NCBI GenBank assembly: GCA_963675035.1
Contig: OY776111.1
Location: 200,644,266 to 200,708,265 of the forward strand
Direction of reading: 5' to 3'
Length of the DNA stretch: 64,000 nucleotides
Origin: Allygus modestus
Taxonomy: Eukaryota; Arthropoda; Insecta; Hemiptera; Cicadellidae
A program made the translations under genes and the position numbers. This document shows, piece by piece, positions 22,690 through 35,884 of the stretch. Within the stretch, counting starts at the first letter, position 1, and each line of letters starts with the position of its first letter. The notes beneath the pieces were generated by a model. The model had not been told where the DNA came from. It made no database searches and saw only the letters and a list, made by a program, of their open reading frames with translations.

Positions 22690-25254
22690 CCAGGAAAGGG
22701 TTATGTCCATTGGCAGATGTATTTGTAGGAAATCGAACATTTTGGTGATGTTTTTGTTAAAACACCATAATACTAGGTGTAAATACATAGACTTGTTTAA
22801 AAGGGCATATCACTAAAGCCTGTGGTTGATAATTTGTTTAATTGAGCGTTATAATTTGTATTCCTTGGGGAGAATATAAAGTCAGTAGCCTAACGATTGA
22901 GGGTATGTAGTATTTGATTCGCAGGACAAATAATTATAATTAGATTTAATTTATCTTAATGGCATATTCAAACAGTACGTATGTTGATAAATATTATTTG
23001 GGTAATATTATTTTATAGTTCACGTATTTTCTCGTGAAAAGTATGACGTGGAATACCTGATCCATGAAATATATTTGGTTCAAAATGACGGTCGTACTCC
23101 TCGAGAGGATGTTACGAGTAGGAATATCGTTGAATAAACAGAGCATATTTTTACAAGGATTCCTCCCGGCGGTTTATTGTTGCCACAGCCCCTTGACCTT
23201 TCTTTGTTTTTCTTGTGAGAGCCCTATTTTAAATCCTCAAATCGACCTTTCTCCGTACTGCCTGTTTTTGCATTGCCGCTCCCTGAGTCCCAAACGTGAA
23301 GATATTCCTCCTCGCCCATTAGCAGATTCTTCCTTTCCGAATTGTACATGTGCGTGCAATATATTTTCTTGACAGGGATGTTTTGTTAAGCGTTCACGGA
23401 TGTCATGTTATGTCACGGATGTCTCTCCTCAGAGCGGTTCTAAAAGCTGCAGTCTGCAGTGACTGATTCAGTAGATATTGCTCGACACTGGTTGAGATAC
23501 AACATTGCATTTCTTTATTTTTCGGCAATTTTTGCTCCTATTTTTACTTTGTTTGTTATAGCACGATGATTCCATCATCTATTCCACTGGTTGGAGTGTC
23601 TGAAGGCAATACCGGGTGCCACGGGGGCGATAATGCAGCGCCGGCGCTACGGTATTGGGTCTATTATGCTAAACAGCAAATCGAAAAATAGTTTACTTAA
23701 AGCTAATAAAAGTTGAAACTAATTATTGCTATTTTTATCATCATTATCTGGCTAAAGCGCGTTCATGCGGTCTATCATGATTTACCTGATGTAAGCAAAA
23801 ATAGCTTAATACTAATACAATTAATTGTTACTCGTAATTGTTGTACAATTATTGTTGCACTTTAACATTTCGTTACAAGACAATGTCCCCCAGCAAATAG
23901 TATTGTTTATCATTGTAAAATTAAAATACAATAATTTATTATTTCCAATACAAACTAACCACTAAAGTATAAATGTTTACAATAATCAACCTAATCTACA
24001 TATTTAATTCCGTAAGCGAATTGGTCCCCACGAAATATCTTGAGGTAGGAAGAAGATAAGTTAGGTTATGACGATTCATTTTAAAGCTTGGGGGCCAAGG
24101 ACGGTGGGAAAAATATCAGAAATGTCAAAAATTACGTGGGCTACACCCCACTGGACTTCAAAGATCCAATGATTTTCTTATGGCAATATCACTACAGTGA
24201 TTTTATTAATAAGCAAAATGAACTAATGATCAGCTGTGATTATCCAATTACACAAAACCCATATGTTAGGGGCTATAGCCCCTGTAAGCCACTGATATTA
24301 ATTAATTAACTTATTTATTTAGTTCCATTGATTGATTATTATATTTATTAAAAATGTATCAGCTCTGCAACCGAGTAAAAACATTCCTTTTTAATATGCT
24401 TCGTAATTTATAAAATATTTTTGTATTATTTCCAGTCCTGTACATTTTGTATTATTAGGTAGATTTTAAATAATTTCAACTCTTATAAAATAACGTACGT
24501 TACTTATAAAATCACGACTCATTTAATAGTTCCAATGCAAATCGCATAACGGCAATAGTACCACATAAAACCCAATTATCAGTTCACAATTGGTGGCCCA
24601 ATTATCGCTTTGTGCCAGGTGCCAGTTTGATTATTAATAAAGGTTTAAATGAACTAGTATACGACAGATCATTTTAAAGGTGTTTAAGGTCGCCAGACGT
24701 TGTAAAGAACAAGATATTTTTCAAAAGCATACTGCATTTTTTGTTTTTATTTCCCTAACATACGTTTTTTGAGTTGATTTGACTGATATAGAAGTGCATT
24801 GCGTTTGTTTTCCTAACTGATTCGAACCGCACTACACGATAAGTACGAGTTAATAGTTCAAATTAAAAACGTTTAAAAATATTTAAAAAATAGAGAATTT
24901 ATCACATGCCATTTACTGCAGCAATTAGGATAAGCTTGTATTTGTGTAAGGGCTCAATCTTGATTTTTATCTTTATACCACCATAGATCGTATAGGCCTA
25001 CGGTATGTTTTAAATTTGTTTTAAAGTTGTTTTTTTTATACAATTATACTCGTTTGATAACGAAAAACTTGCAAAATATGCCGACTCTGTATAATATAAT
25101 CGGGATTAGGCACCGAGGGAGGCGCGGTGTGAACGTGAACTGCGCGAGCGATGGACCGTGGTTCCTCTCGCCAGAGGCGGCCGCGTTGGTCGCGCGGTGT
25201 CATTGGCGCTATACAGATTTGGAATGCGTATACAGTATTTGTATCTTAACAGGG
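22690..25254. other. Gene-free intergenic DNA
   Basis: AT-rich with no recognised gene. A CpG-dense patch at about 25110-25215 (GGAGGCGCGG...GGCCGCG...CGCGCGG) interrupts the AT-rich background and could be a regulatory element, but nothing in it is diagnostic. Confidence 0.4.
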
Positions 25255-25450
25255 GGTCCATTCTGCTGCTTCTCCCTCAAAACCAATGTCAACTTCTAAA
25301 CACCGTCCCTCCTCATCGGAGTATCCGAGATCGCTGATTAATGGATAATTTTACAGAACAAAAGACCTCGCGATTTCAGTGAGCAGAATTTTGATATTAC
25401 AGATATACACATATATCAGTAAAATTACAAAATATTCATCTACGACTTTT
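25255..25450. mobile_element. Half-copy of the fold-back MITE found at 39249-39674
   Basis: The sequence from the CCAATGTCAACTT segment through GCGATTTCAGTGAGCAGAAT closely resembles one arm of the 39249-39674 element. The opposite arm is missing, so this is a truncated or partly deleted copy. Confidence 0.6.
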
Positions 25451-25960
25451 GTTATGGGTCACTTTATTTGATATACCAACGTGCATTAAAGACTGTTCAA
25501 CAAGGCTATATAAACCTTTTTTCTGAATTTCCCCGCGGGCAGACCTTAGATTATTTACACACCATAGGTGGTATATTAATTACTAGACTGACGTAGATTA
25601 AATTCTTGATTCTATAGTTCTACATAGCCTACTACTACGTTAAGTTTCACCATAGAACCGCAACAGTAGTAGTTTATTCTGCCGATCATAAGTACACTTT
25701 TGTATCACAGTACTATCAATAACTACATAAACTACACATTTTAGTTTGTTTAGTCATTGGTACTGTATAATAAATATCGCTATAACGTAACCCAAACTCG
25801 CCACTGCACAATACTGCAGAGAGGAGTTATCTTATACTAGAGGGAGAAATAGGCGTTATGTATTTTTCCTTTTACAAACTTTGACGACTGTTATATTTCA
25901 GTCGAAATGTCAGGTAACAGTTGGTTCGCCTCCATATAAATGCTGTTAAGGCTGTAGGCG

Positions 25961-26041
25961 ACAGGTGCGTGGCAGCTGAGTCCCGCATGTGCCGCAGTTG
26001 CTTGTCCCGGGGGCTCACCTGCTCAGTGCTCAGCACAGGTG
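25961..26041. promoter_or_regulatory. Candidate proneural E-box cluster 2 upstream of neur
   Basis: Four RCAGSTG E-boxes lie in 81 bp: ACAGGTG 25961-25967, GCAGCTG 25972-25978, CACCTGC (reverse GCAGGTG) 26016-26022 and ACAGGTG 26035-26041. A TATAAAT lies at 25934-25940. With equal base frequencies one such site is expected every 2 kb or so. The cluster is about 10 kb upstream of neur exon 1A, with the 104-bp satellite between them. Sensory-precursor enhancer function is inference from the known proneural control of neur. Confidence 0.4.
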
Positions 26042-26383
26042 CCTACATAGAGTTATTCCTGTTAATTATTAAAATTTTACCTATATATTATAAATAAAAT
26101 GTCCGGTTTATGCCGACTTCATTGTTTTGAATTGCAGTAGTTCACTAGTGTTTCGAAGGAAAGTCGTGCTTTTTCTGCCCCTTCCCCTGAGGACATGTTA
26201 TAAGCAAACTGAAATTCATACTGTTAACCGATTTGGATTTGCATTTGTCTCCGATATTAAAGGATCGTGTTAACGTAAAGGGTTTAATGTATTCGTGTTA
26301 TTCATGTGATAATTGATCAGAACATGCATAAGCGTGGATTTTAAAAATTAAACCTTGTTTAAAACTAAGCGGCTTGCTATTAT

Positions 26384-26688
26384 AAATACCCCGACGCAAC
26401 AAACCTGCGTAGAATTTGTATACTCATCGAGTTTCAAATGCCTCAGTACTTCAAGAAGCCAATTTCATCAGCATATATTCTTAAATAAGCGATGTATTCT
26501 AACATTTGATTGTGTCTTCGTCAGAATAACATAATATTGCTGAGTACGCAGATTTCTTTGCAAAAGAAAAGTTATCATGATTCCGGGCCTATTATAAGTC
26601 TTATGATGACGATTACGGCAGTAGCTTCTTCCACGGTAACTAGTTCTAGTATCCGTGGCTTCTTCTCTACATGGGAAAATCGCTAGAA
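26384..26688 (+). mobile_element. Degenerate dispersed element, copy E
   Basis: It begins AAATACCCCGACGCAAC and ends with a decayed terminal block (TAGCTTCTTCC... and GGGAAAATCGCTAGAAA). Most of the internal repeats are gone, leaving about 305 bp. Confidence 0.6.
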
Positions 26689-26847
26689 ATACCTATCATA
26701 TACAACACGTTTACATTTTATTCTCTCAACTAATTAATCAAAACAAAGCCTCAAGTTCATCGAGCGTGACTCATACTAGTAAAAGTACAGATATATTAAG
26801 CAACGAGGCGAATATCGAGTTTGAGACATGCACAGCGGAATAAACGA

Positions 26848-29800
26848 TAGCGGTTTGTGCTGACGCTGCAGTGAGTTGCGTTACAAGTCTGAGATCTCAG
26901 CACTCGTTACTCCCGATGACAGGCGCAGGCAGCATTCTCCGACTGTCACGGTCGCGGTTTGTGCTGACGCTGCAGTGAGTTGCGTTACAAGTCTGAGATC
27001 TCAGCACTCGTTACTCCCGATGACAGGCGCAGGCAGCATTCTCCGACTGTCACGGTCGCGGTTTGTGCTGACGCTTCAGTGAGTTGCGTTACAAGTCTGA
27101 GATCTCAGCACTCGTTACTCCCGATGACAGGCGCAGGCAGCATTCTCCGACTGTCACGGTCGCGGTTTGTGCTGACGCTTCAGTGAGTTGCGTTACAAGT
27201 CTGAGATCTCAGCACTCGTTACTCCCGATGACAGGCGCAGGCAGCATTCTCCGACTGTCACGGTCGCGGTTTGTGCTGACGCTTCAGTGAGTTGCGTTAC
27301 AAGTCTGAGATCTCAGCACTCGTCACTCCCGATGACAGGCGCTGGCAGCATTCTCCGGCTGTCACGGTCGCGGTTTGTGCTGACGCTTCAGTGAGTTGCG
27401 TTACAAGTCTGAGATCTCAGCACTCGTTACTCCCGATGACAGGCGCAGGCAGCACTCTCCGACTGTCACGGTCGCGGTTTGTGCTGACGCTTCAATGAGT
27501 TGCGTTACAAGTCTGAGATCTCAGCACTCGTTACTCCCGATGACAGGCGCAGGCAGCATTCTCCGACTGTCACGGTCGCGGTTTGTGCTGACGCTTCAGT
27601 GAGTTGCGTTACAAGTCTGAGATCTCAGCACTCGTTACTCCCGATGACAGGCGCAGGCAGCATTCTCCGGCTGTAACGGTCGCGGTTTGTGCTGACGCTT
27701 CAATGAGTTGCGTTACAAGTCTGAGATCTCAGCACTCGTTACTCCCGATGACAGGCGCAGGCAGCATTCTCCGACTGTCACGGTCGCGGTTTGTGCTGAC
27801 GCTTCAGTGAGTTGCGTTACAAGTCTGAGATCTCAGCACTCGTTACTCCCGATGACAGGCGCAGGCAGCATTCTCCGACTGTCACGGTCGCGGTTTGTGC
27901 TGACGCTTCAGTGAGTTGCGTTACAAGTCTGAGATCTCAGCACTCGTTACTCCCGATGACAGGCGCAGGCAGCATTCTCCGACTGTCACGGTCGCGGTTT
28001 GTGCTGACGCTTCAATGAGTTGCGTTACAAGTCTGAGATCTCAGCACTCGTCACTCCCGATGACAGGCGCAGGCAGCATTCTCCGACTGTCACGGTCGCG
28101 GTTTGTGCTGACGCTTCAGTGAGTTGCGTTACAAGTCTGAGATCTCAACACTCGTTACTCCCGATGACAGGCGCAGGCAGCATTCTCCGACTGTCCCGGT
28201 CGCGGTTTGTGCTGACGCTTCAATGAGTTGCGTTACAAGTCTGAGATCTCAGCACTCGTTACTCCCGATGACAGGCGCAGGCAGCATTCTCCGACTGTCA
28301 CGGTCGCGGTTTGTGCTGACGCTTCAGTGAGTTGCGTTACAAGTCTGAGATCTCAGCACTCGTTCCTCCCGATGACAGGCGCAGGCAGCATTCTCGGACT
28401 GTCACGGTCGCGGTTTGTGCTGACGCTTCAGTGAGTTGCGTTACAAGTCTGAGATCTCAGCACTCGTTACTCCCGATGACAGGCGCAGGCAGCATTCTCC
28501 GACTGTCACGGTCGCGGTTTGTGCTGACGCTTCAATGAGTTGCGTTACAAGTCTGAGATCTCAGCACTCGTCACTCCCGATGACAGGCGCAGGCAGCATT
28601 CTCCGACTGTCACGGTCGCTGTTTGTGCTGACGCTTCAGTGAGTTGCGTTACAAGTCTGAGATCTCAACACTCGTTACTCCCGATGACAGGCGCAGGCAG
28701 CATTCTCCGACTGTCACGGTCGCGGTTTGTGCTGACGCTTCAATGAGTTGCGTTACAAGTCTGAGATCTCAGCACTCGTTACTCCCGATGACAGGCGCAG
28801 GCAGCATTCTCCGACTGTCATGGTCGCGGTTTGTGCTGACGCTTCAGTGAGTTGCGTTACAAGTCTGAGATCTCAGCATTCGTTACTCCCGATGACAGGC
28901 GCAGGCAGCATTCTCCGACTGTCACGGTCGCGGTTTGTGCTGACGCTTCAGTGAGTTGCGTTACAAGTCTGAGATCTCAGCACTCGTTACTCCCGATGAC
29001 AGGCGCAGGCAGCATTCTCCGACTGTCACGGTCGCGGTTTGTGCTGACGCTGCAGTGAGTTGCGTTACAAGTCTGAGATCTCAGCACTCGTTACTCCCGA
29101 TGACAGGCGCAGGCAGCATTCTCCGACTGTCACGGTCGCGGTTTGTGCTGACGCTTCAGTGAGTTGCGTTACAAGTCTGAGATCTCAGCACTCGTTACTC
29201 CCGATGACAGGCGCAGGCAGCATTCTCGGACTGTCACGGTCGCGGTTTGTGCTGACGCTTCAGTGAGTTGCGTTACAAGTCTGAGATCTCAGCACTCGTT
29301 ACTCCCGATGACAGGCGCAGGCAGCATTCTCCGACTGTCACGGTCGCGATTTGTGCTGACGCTTCAGTGAGTTGCGTTACAAGTCTGAGATCTCAGCACT
29401 CGTTACTCCCGATGACATGCTCAGGCATCATTCTCCGACTGTCACGGTCGCGGTTTGTGCTGACGCTTCAGTGAGTTGCGTTACAAGTCTGAGATCTCAG
29501 CACTCGTTACTCCCGATGACAGGCGCAGGCAGCATTCTCCGGCTGTCACGGTCGCGGTTTGTGCTGACGCTTCAGTGAGTTGCGTTACAAGTCTGAGATC
29601 TCAGCACTCGTTACTCCCGATGACAGGTGCAGGCAGCATTCTCCGGCTGTCACGGTCGCGGTTTGTGCTGACGCTTCAGTGAGTTGCGTTACAAGTCTGA
29701 GATCTCAGCACTCGTTACTCCCGATGACAGGTGCAGGCAGCATTCTCCGGCTGTCACGGTCGCGGTTTGTGCTGACGCTTCAGTGAGTTGCGTTACAAGT

Positions 29801-30703
29801 CTGAGATCTCAGCACTCGTTACTCCCGATGACAGGTGCAGGCAGCATTCTCCGGCTGTCACGGTCGCGGTTTGTGCTGACGCTTCAGTGAGTTGCGTTAC
29901 AAGTCTGAGATCTCAGCACTCGTTACTCCCGATGACAGGCGCAGGCAGCATTCTCCGACTGTCACGGTCGCGATTTGTGCTGACGCTTCAGTGAGTTGCG
30001 TTACAAGTCTGAGATCTCAGCACTCGTTACTCCCGATGACATGCTCAGGCATCATTCTCCGACTGTCACGGTCGCGGTTTGTGCTGACGCTTCAGTGAGT
30101 TGCGTTACAAGTCTGAGATCTCAGCACTCGTTACTCCCGATGACAGGCGCAGGCAGCATTCTCCGGCTGTCACGGTCGCGGTTTGTGCTGACGCTTCAGT
30201 GAGTTGCGTTACAAGTCTGAGATCTCAGCACTCGTTACTCCCGATGACAGGTGCAGGCAGCATTCTCCGGCTGTCACGGTCGCGGTTTGTGCTGACGCTT
30301 CAGTGAGTTGCGTTACAAGTCTGAGATCTCAGCACTCGTTACTCCCGATGACAGGTGCAGGCAGCATTCTCCGGCTGTCACGGTCGCGGTTTGTGCTGAC
30401 GCTTCAGTGAGTTGCGTTACAAGTCTGAGATCTCAGCACTCGTTACTCCCGATGACAGGTGCAGGCAGCATTCTCCGGCTGTCACGGTCGCGGTTTGTGC
30501 TGACGCTTCAGTGAGTTGCGTTACAAGTCTGAGATCTCAGCACTCGTTACTCCCGATGACAGGCGCAGGCAGCATTCTCCGACTGTCACGGTCGCGATTT
30601 GTGCTGACGCTTCAGTGAGTTGCGTTACAAGTCTGAGATCTCAGCACTCGTTACTCCCGATGACAGGCGTTGGCAGCACTCTCCGGCTGTCACGGTCGCT
30701 GTC
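26848..30703 (+). repeat. Satellite array: about 37 copies of a 104-bp unit
   Basis: The unit GAGTTGCGTTACAAGTCTGA... recurs exactly every 104 bp from about 26872 to 30620, with few substitutions between copies. Each copy contains the perfect 12-bp palindrome CTGAGATCTCAG. The unit is GC- and CpG-rich against an AT-rich background. Variant bases are not random: they recur at 520-bp and 624-bp intervals, showing five-unit and six-unit higher-order repeats. The array ends in a diverged unit (GGCGTTGGCAGCACTC) near 30670. The open frames inside it are two units long and lack ATG, so they are by-products of the repeat. Confidence 0.97.
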
Positions 30704-31884
30704 ATGGGCTGTCTTCTTGCAGATATTCTCTTGTAGGAAAACAAGTTTAACAGATAGTGAAATGCCTCAGAATGGCCCCTTTTAAATATGCTATTAAATA
30801 TGCTTAAGTTTATTTTAGTGAACTAAGAAAACGTAACAATTTTAAATGTGGAAACTAAAATTTCTCAAGTAATTTGTTTTTCTCAATACGTTGTCAGTAA
30901 TGAAAACAAAATTACATGTTAAGCTTTGATTCTTTGGTCAAAGTTCCCTCAGGGAAAAAGCTATATTAAATTTTAATTAATTATATTACGATACTAGGAA
31001 CGCATTGAATAATTTTGTTATATTACTCCAATACTGTATGAAATGTTATACGATCAAACGTTTTCTAAACTGCTTTTTCATCTTAAAGTGCATAAAACTA
31101 TTATCGGTAATAAGATTTATCGTTGAACTGGTTTTGAAATCACTTTAGTAGACTGTAGACACGTTACCGCCACATCTCGTGCCTACAAAACTCGACAATA
31201 TCTTACTTTCACCAGGTCGTCAATCAATAATCGATTTGAATATTATCCTCTCGTGAGTCCTGCATGAGATCTGGCTGGCGTCACATCAAAATACAATCCA
31301 CACACGTGCTATCACATCAGTGACCGATCCATAATGGCCACATGGCCACTTGCTCCTCAAACAAAATTAACAAGATTCTATCATAGATGTTGTAATTGAT
31401 TAAATTTGGTTTATGGCGCAACAACATCTTATTGGTTAGAAGTTTTATGATAGGAATGCTACACATAGTAAACAAATCAACGTAATACTAGGATAGACGT
31501 GAAGAGAGAAGATCGAGGACCCAAACTCTGAAGAGAGAAGAGCGAGGATCCAATTTCTGACCGGACCGCCAGCGCTGCGTGATCCGGAGCAGTGAGGGTT
31601 CGGATGGCCGCGAGCAATCGTTACTTGATTGGGATTAGTCAGCCAACTGAGGAAGTAATCGGGACTCGTATCGTGTTTATCGTTCTAAGTACTTATGTCT
31701 ATTCGATTACTCTAATGGTCAATGATTTAAACAGTTATTGCCTCTGTTCAGTAAACGAACAATCAAGGGCTTCCGCTACAACTTGGATCACATTGTGCGT
31801 TTAAATCAAACTATATTCATGTCCCTCTTCTTTCTAGCTCCCTAGAGTTGTGAGCCGACATTGTTTTTTGATAATAAAACTTAT
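30704..31884. other. Gene-free DNA with a dispersed repeat fragment
   Basis: No gene was seen. The segment 31168-31265 is a diverged copy of that at 14275-14375. A short duplicated phrase, GAAGAGAGAAGA[T/G]CGAGGA, occurs at about 31500 and 31530. Confidence 0.5.
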
Positions 31885-32345
31885 ATCGGAATCGTGTACT
31901 ATTTTTGTACCGCAAAAAGAAAATTTTGTACGCCTTGACTTTTGAAGTTATAACCAATGCAAAAGTCGGACTACAGGTCTAGCCTGAAAACACAAGTTTA
32001 CTTAAGTTAAAGACTAATCATATCATAATTTTGTACTCTTTGTACCTCTAAAATAAATTTTCGTTCCATCAAAGTAACGGCTCAGTAATAAAAACAAAGT
32101 CGGCTCATAGGTCTGTGTAAAAACCACAAGTACTTTATAATGCAAATCAAACTATGCCATATTATTGTACTATTTTGTGGTACAAATTAAAAATTGTGTA
32201 CCGCTCAAATAAGAACTCAATTATGACTTATTTTTGTACTGTTTTTGTTCCGCAAAAAGAAAATTGTGTACCCCTTTACATTGGAAGTTATAACCAATAT
32301 AAAAGGCTTAGGCCTACTACAGGTCTAGCCCAAGAACACAAGCAA
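31885..32345. repeat. Diverged tandem repeats around TTTTGTACCGCAAAAAGAAA
   Basis: The phrase TTTTTGTACCGCAAAAAGAA with the following GAAGTTATAACCAAT and ACAGGTCTAGCC occurs at 31900-31995 and 32235-32340. Weaker copies lie between them (about 32030-32130 and 32160-32200). This is three or four decayed units of about 115 bp. There is no coding content. Confidence 0.6.
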
Positions 32346-34659
32346 GCAAAACATTAAACATGTTGTACATTATAAACTAAATCAGAAACTCAATTATAGA
32401 CTGTACCAATGACTAAAGTTAACTTCTGCTGAAAGTTGAAATAGGTTGGTGGTAATAATTGTGAAGCCCCGGCTAAGATTATATTTGACCTCGGTGGCGG
32501 CGCGGCGCGTAGGCACGGCATATAGCACGTGGGGGCAGACCAGTACTTAGCAATTGAGAGGGCAATTGGATGACAAAGACCCCCCCCCTCTCTACCGCTG
32601 CGCTGCTGCCTATTACCATGCGGGAATCATGAATGAGCGCTCGGCTGCGCACGGTTGATTCGTAAGGCGAGGATATCCGTTCATTCATACTTCACAACCA
32701 CCCGATACCCTCTACAAGCATTTCTATAGTGTATACGTAATCACAAAATTACCTTCCACAGAATTTTATTTCATTAATCGAGGGCATTATTCTGTTAATA
32801 GATATCGCTATTTTCAAAGCCAACGCCACAACTCCTCTTTAGCGGTTCAAAAATGTATTTGTTTGGTGAATATACAAATTCAGAATGGTGTAACAGTTTA
32901 TCGTATTTACAAGTTATATTTTCAAATAAATTCAAATCCATCGCTATTATGTGTTTCAAAAATACAGTACAAGTTATATATGCTTAAGTTGAATATGATT
33001 AAATGTTTGTGGGGATGAAGCGCAATTTTGAAGTGGCAATTTTGATGAGATTGAGCGTAGCTAGAAGAAAAAATATAGTTATTTTGATCGATTATCCCAA
33101 TAAGTTTTACCCTGTTTAGTAGCAAAGTCGCTTGGTCCCTTATAACATTTGGGGTTGAAGTTTATATATAGTCAACGGTTTCCTGGAACGAATGAAGTGT
33201 ATCCATAAAGTAACTATTTGTATACGCGAGTAACTAATTTCATTTTTCTTCTTTTGATTTTGATGTTTTGGATTTAAAAATAGTAAATCTGGAAAATTTA
33301 TCCTCCATACCAAATTTAACTTTTTGGGAAAAAAAATCATCGAACACCCAACACTTTTGTAAAGCATATAAAGTCGTTTTAAATTCCTTAGTTTACCAGG
33401 TTATTTTACTGCTGTCTCCTCCTTAAACTTTGCCGTTGTGCGATCACGAGTGTACGAGCACGTCCAGGCGCCTAGAGCGTGACGCGCTATGAGCAGAGAC
33501 CAGTGATTTGACGCATGATGCCGCCCCCGAGGTACCCGCGTGAAGATCCTCTTCCTTTCCCGCGGCCGTCCAATCAAACTCTGCTGCATTACCGAGACGC
33601 ATTGTGTGTACGATCGTAATTTGGGCTCACGAACATATTTTTCCACATTGTATTATTTTATGACTACGTAAAATACGCGCAATTTTATTGTAATTCGCTC
33701 AACTGAAATTTTGTACAAAACAGTTTTTGCTAAAACAATTATTAGAAAATTTTTAAATAAATTGGTAGTAACTAGAAATAGACCAAGGCGCAGAATCTAT
33801 CAGCTCTTGTCACACTTATGGAGCACCAGCAGATTTGAAAGTAATTAGTTTTCGTTATTACTTGTGCGTAGTTAATTCACTTACACACTATCATCCACAA
33901 TATAAGGCTATTATATACTAGCCTTCTAGGTGTTTAAATAATTTTCTAGGACACGACCTCCTATTTTCCTGCACTATAGTGTAAAAAGATTCAAATATGT
34001 TATGTTAACGAATGTTTCCGTGTAATGTTTGTCATTTTGGGATTATAATTTGTTGAACTCTGTTTTTTAGAGTGGCATTAGACATAAGTTACATTTTTAG
34101 AATACTCCCCCTCTTTAACCAATTAAATTTGGATTCAAACTGGTGGTCAATTACAACTTGTAATTTATTTAGTTTAACCTTGTGGGAAGAAAAATGTATT
34201 GTTTATTGTTTACGACTGCGAAAAAGCCCACCCATGACATATTTCCAAACGTTTGTCCCAATCTGTAACATTCCAACTGAAAAACACATCTATCGCAACG
34301 CAACGTATTCTTCTCAAGTTTCGTATGCTGGTTTTGTTCCTTTCTGTTTCAGGAGCGTTCGCTGACGAAGTGAAAACGCTCACTCGAATACTTTGGAAAG
34401 AATTACACCGATGTTCTTAAGTTACATTATTGTAACCATTTGTTCCCGAAAGTGGAGCAGATATTTAAACCTTTCTTCAGACATGACGCAATTTAAAAAA
34501 AAATAAACTGTATCAGGAAACTGACACATACTTATTCCTTTTAGCCAAACTTAAATAAAATAATTATTTTTTTATTTACTAAGTATAGAATATGAAGTAC
34601 AGATAAATATACAGAAAGTTGTCTGAAATAGTTGTTTTCAGAAATATCTACCCAAATCC
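32346..34659. other. Gene-free DNA upstream of neur
   Basis: No gene was recognised. CpG-rich patches at about 32490-32660 and 33425-33610 contrast with AT-rich surroundings. The reverse open frame across the second (33401-33646) has no recognisable domain. Confidence 0.4.
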
Positions 34660-35296
34660 CTTTTCGGGAGGCACTATAGAATCCATTGCTACACACAGTG
34701 GTTTTGAGAGGGGAAATGCCCCCTTGCCCCCCCCATGGTTAAATGGCAACATATTTCGAAAATCCTCTGTTGGTCAATGCTAACGACCTGCATATCAATT
34801 TTTAATGAAATTGATCAGTAAATAAGAGAGAAATATTAATTTTTATATTCCCCATAAGAATAACATTGGACGACGTACTGCGTTTACCGCTAAATGAAAA
34901 TTTCAATTTCTCCGCAACTAGCAATCGTAGGATAAAAATTCAAAATACTACTTTATTTAATTTTTTGAGCTCTTTTTAATGGTGAACAGTAATCCTTTTT
35001 AACATTTATGTTTTTTATGAAAATAAAAAATGAATCTTTTATGTTTTAAGTCTTGTAATTTCTGAACCCGAATTTTTACAGACATGCGGGTGCTGTCATT
35101 TTGTTGGAAACCTAACGCTCTACAAACCACTAAAGTTTAATCAAAATCGTTAGAACCATTTTTGAGAAATTTGGATTTTTTTATGGTTTTCGGCGATTTT
35201 TGGGGGATAATTACCCTTAAAAATCAAAAATTCAAAAAATGAAAAAAAATCGGTCCATTGGTTAGGGCTCTAGCTCTGTACACATCCACACAGACA

Positions 35297-35350
<54 letters not shown>

Positions 35351-35480
35351 ACGTAAAAACCACTTTTTTGGGTTCAGGGAGCACCAAAACGAATATTTCC
35401 ACTAACAACTCAAATTCGAAAACGAAAACAATACTTTCTCCATATACTATGTATATAGGGAGAAAGAAAAACCGACGGGA
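34660..35480 (+). mobile_element. Relative of the dispersed element family, with a CA microsatellite
   Basis: It contains CCATAAGAATAACATTGGAC (34852), a 'CTCCGCAACTA...TTCAAAATACTA' block and the 'GAGCTCTTT' phrase in the same order as in copies A and D. It is followed by an (AC)n tract (about 35299-35349) and a terminal CTATGTATATAGGGAGAAAG. Sequence identity is lower than among copies A-D, so it is a different subfamily. Boundaries are approximate. Confidence 0.6.
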
Positions 35481-35880
35481 GTTAAATTAAACTGTGGTAA
35501 CCGATTCAGATCTTCGTTAGATAAATCTAACAGTTATTTTAGACTTCATTGTTTTATAACATTTTGCAGGAATGCCCATGTTTGGAACCCCCTTCCACCA
35601 ATAATAACCAAATCGTATTTTGTTGGAGAGTGTTTAGTGCGTTGTGTTTAGATGAAATACCAATAGTGGAATAATTTGTACACGCGTTAGTTTCGTCGCC
35701 TTATTTTATCGAAGGTCGTAATGCCACGTTCCGATGATGACGTAATGTCGCTCCCTAGAATTTCATACACTTTATTCAACCTGGAATTCCGCCATCTTGA
35801 TTTTTAAACATTTAATTTAATAACACATATCCCTTTTAATTACTTTTTAAAGAAATGGAGGAAAGACAACAATAGAAGTC
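35481..35880. other. Immediate upstream region of neur exon 1A
   Basis: AT-rich sequence with no recognised element or gene. It passes into the GC-rich promoter region at about 35885. Confidence 0.4.
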
Positions 35881-35884
35881 GAAG

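Noticed and set aside
26848..30703. Could the regular 104-bp array be a CRISPR?
   Set aside because: Whole units are repeated with no unique spacers, and the context is an animal genome.
26876..30785. More than thirty overlapping 68-codon open frames
   Set aside because: They start at TTG rather than ATG, shift by 104 bp with the satellite unit and carry no recognisable domain. They are a by-product of the repeat.
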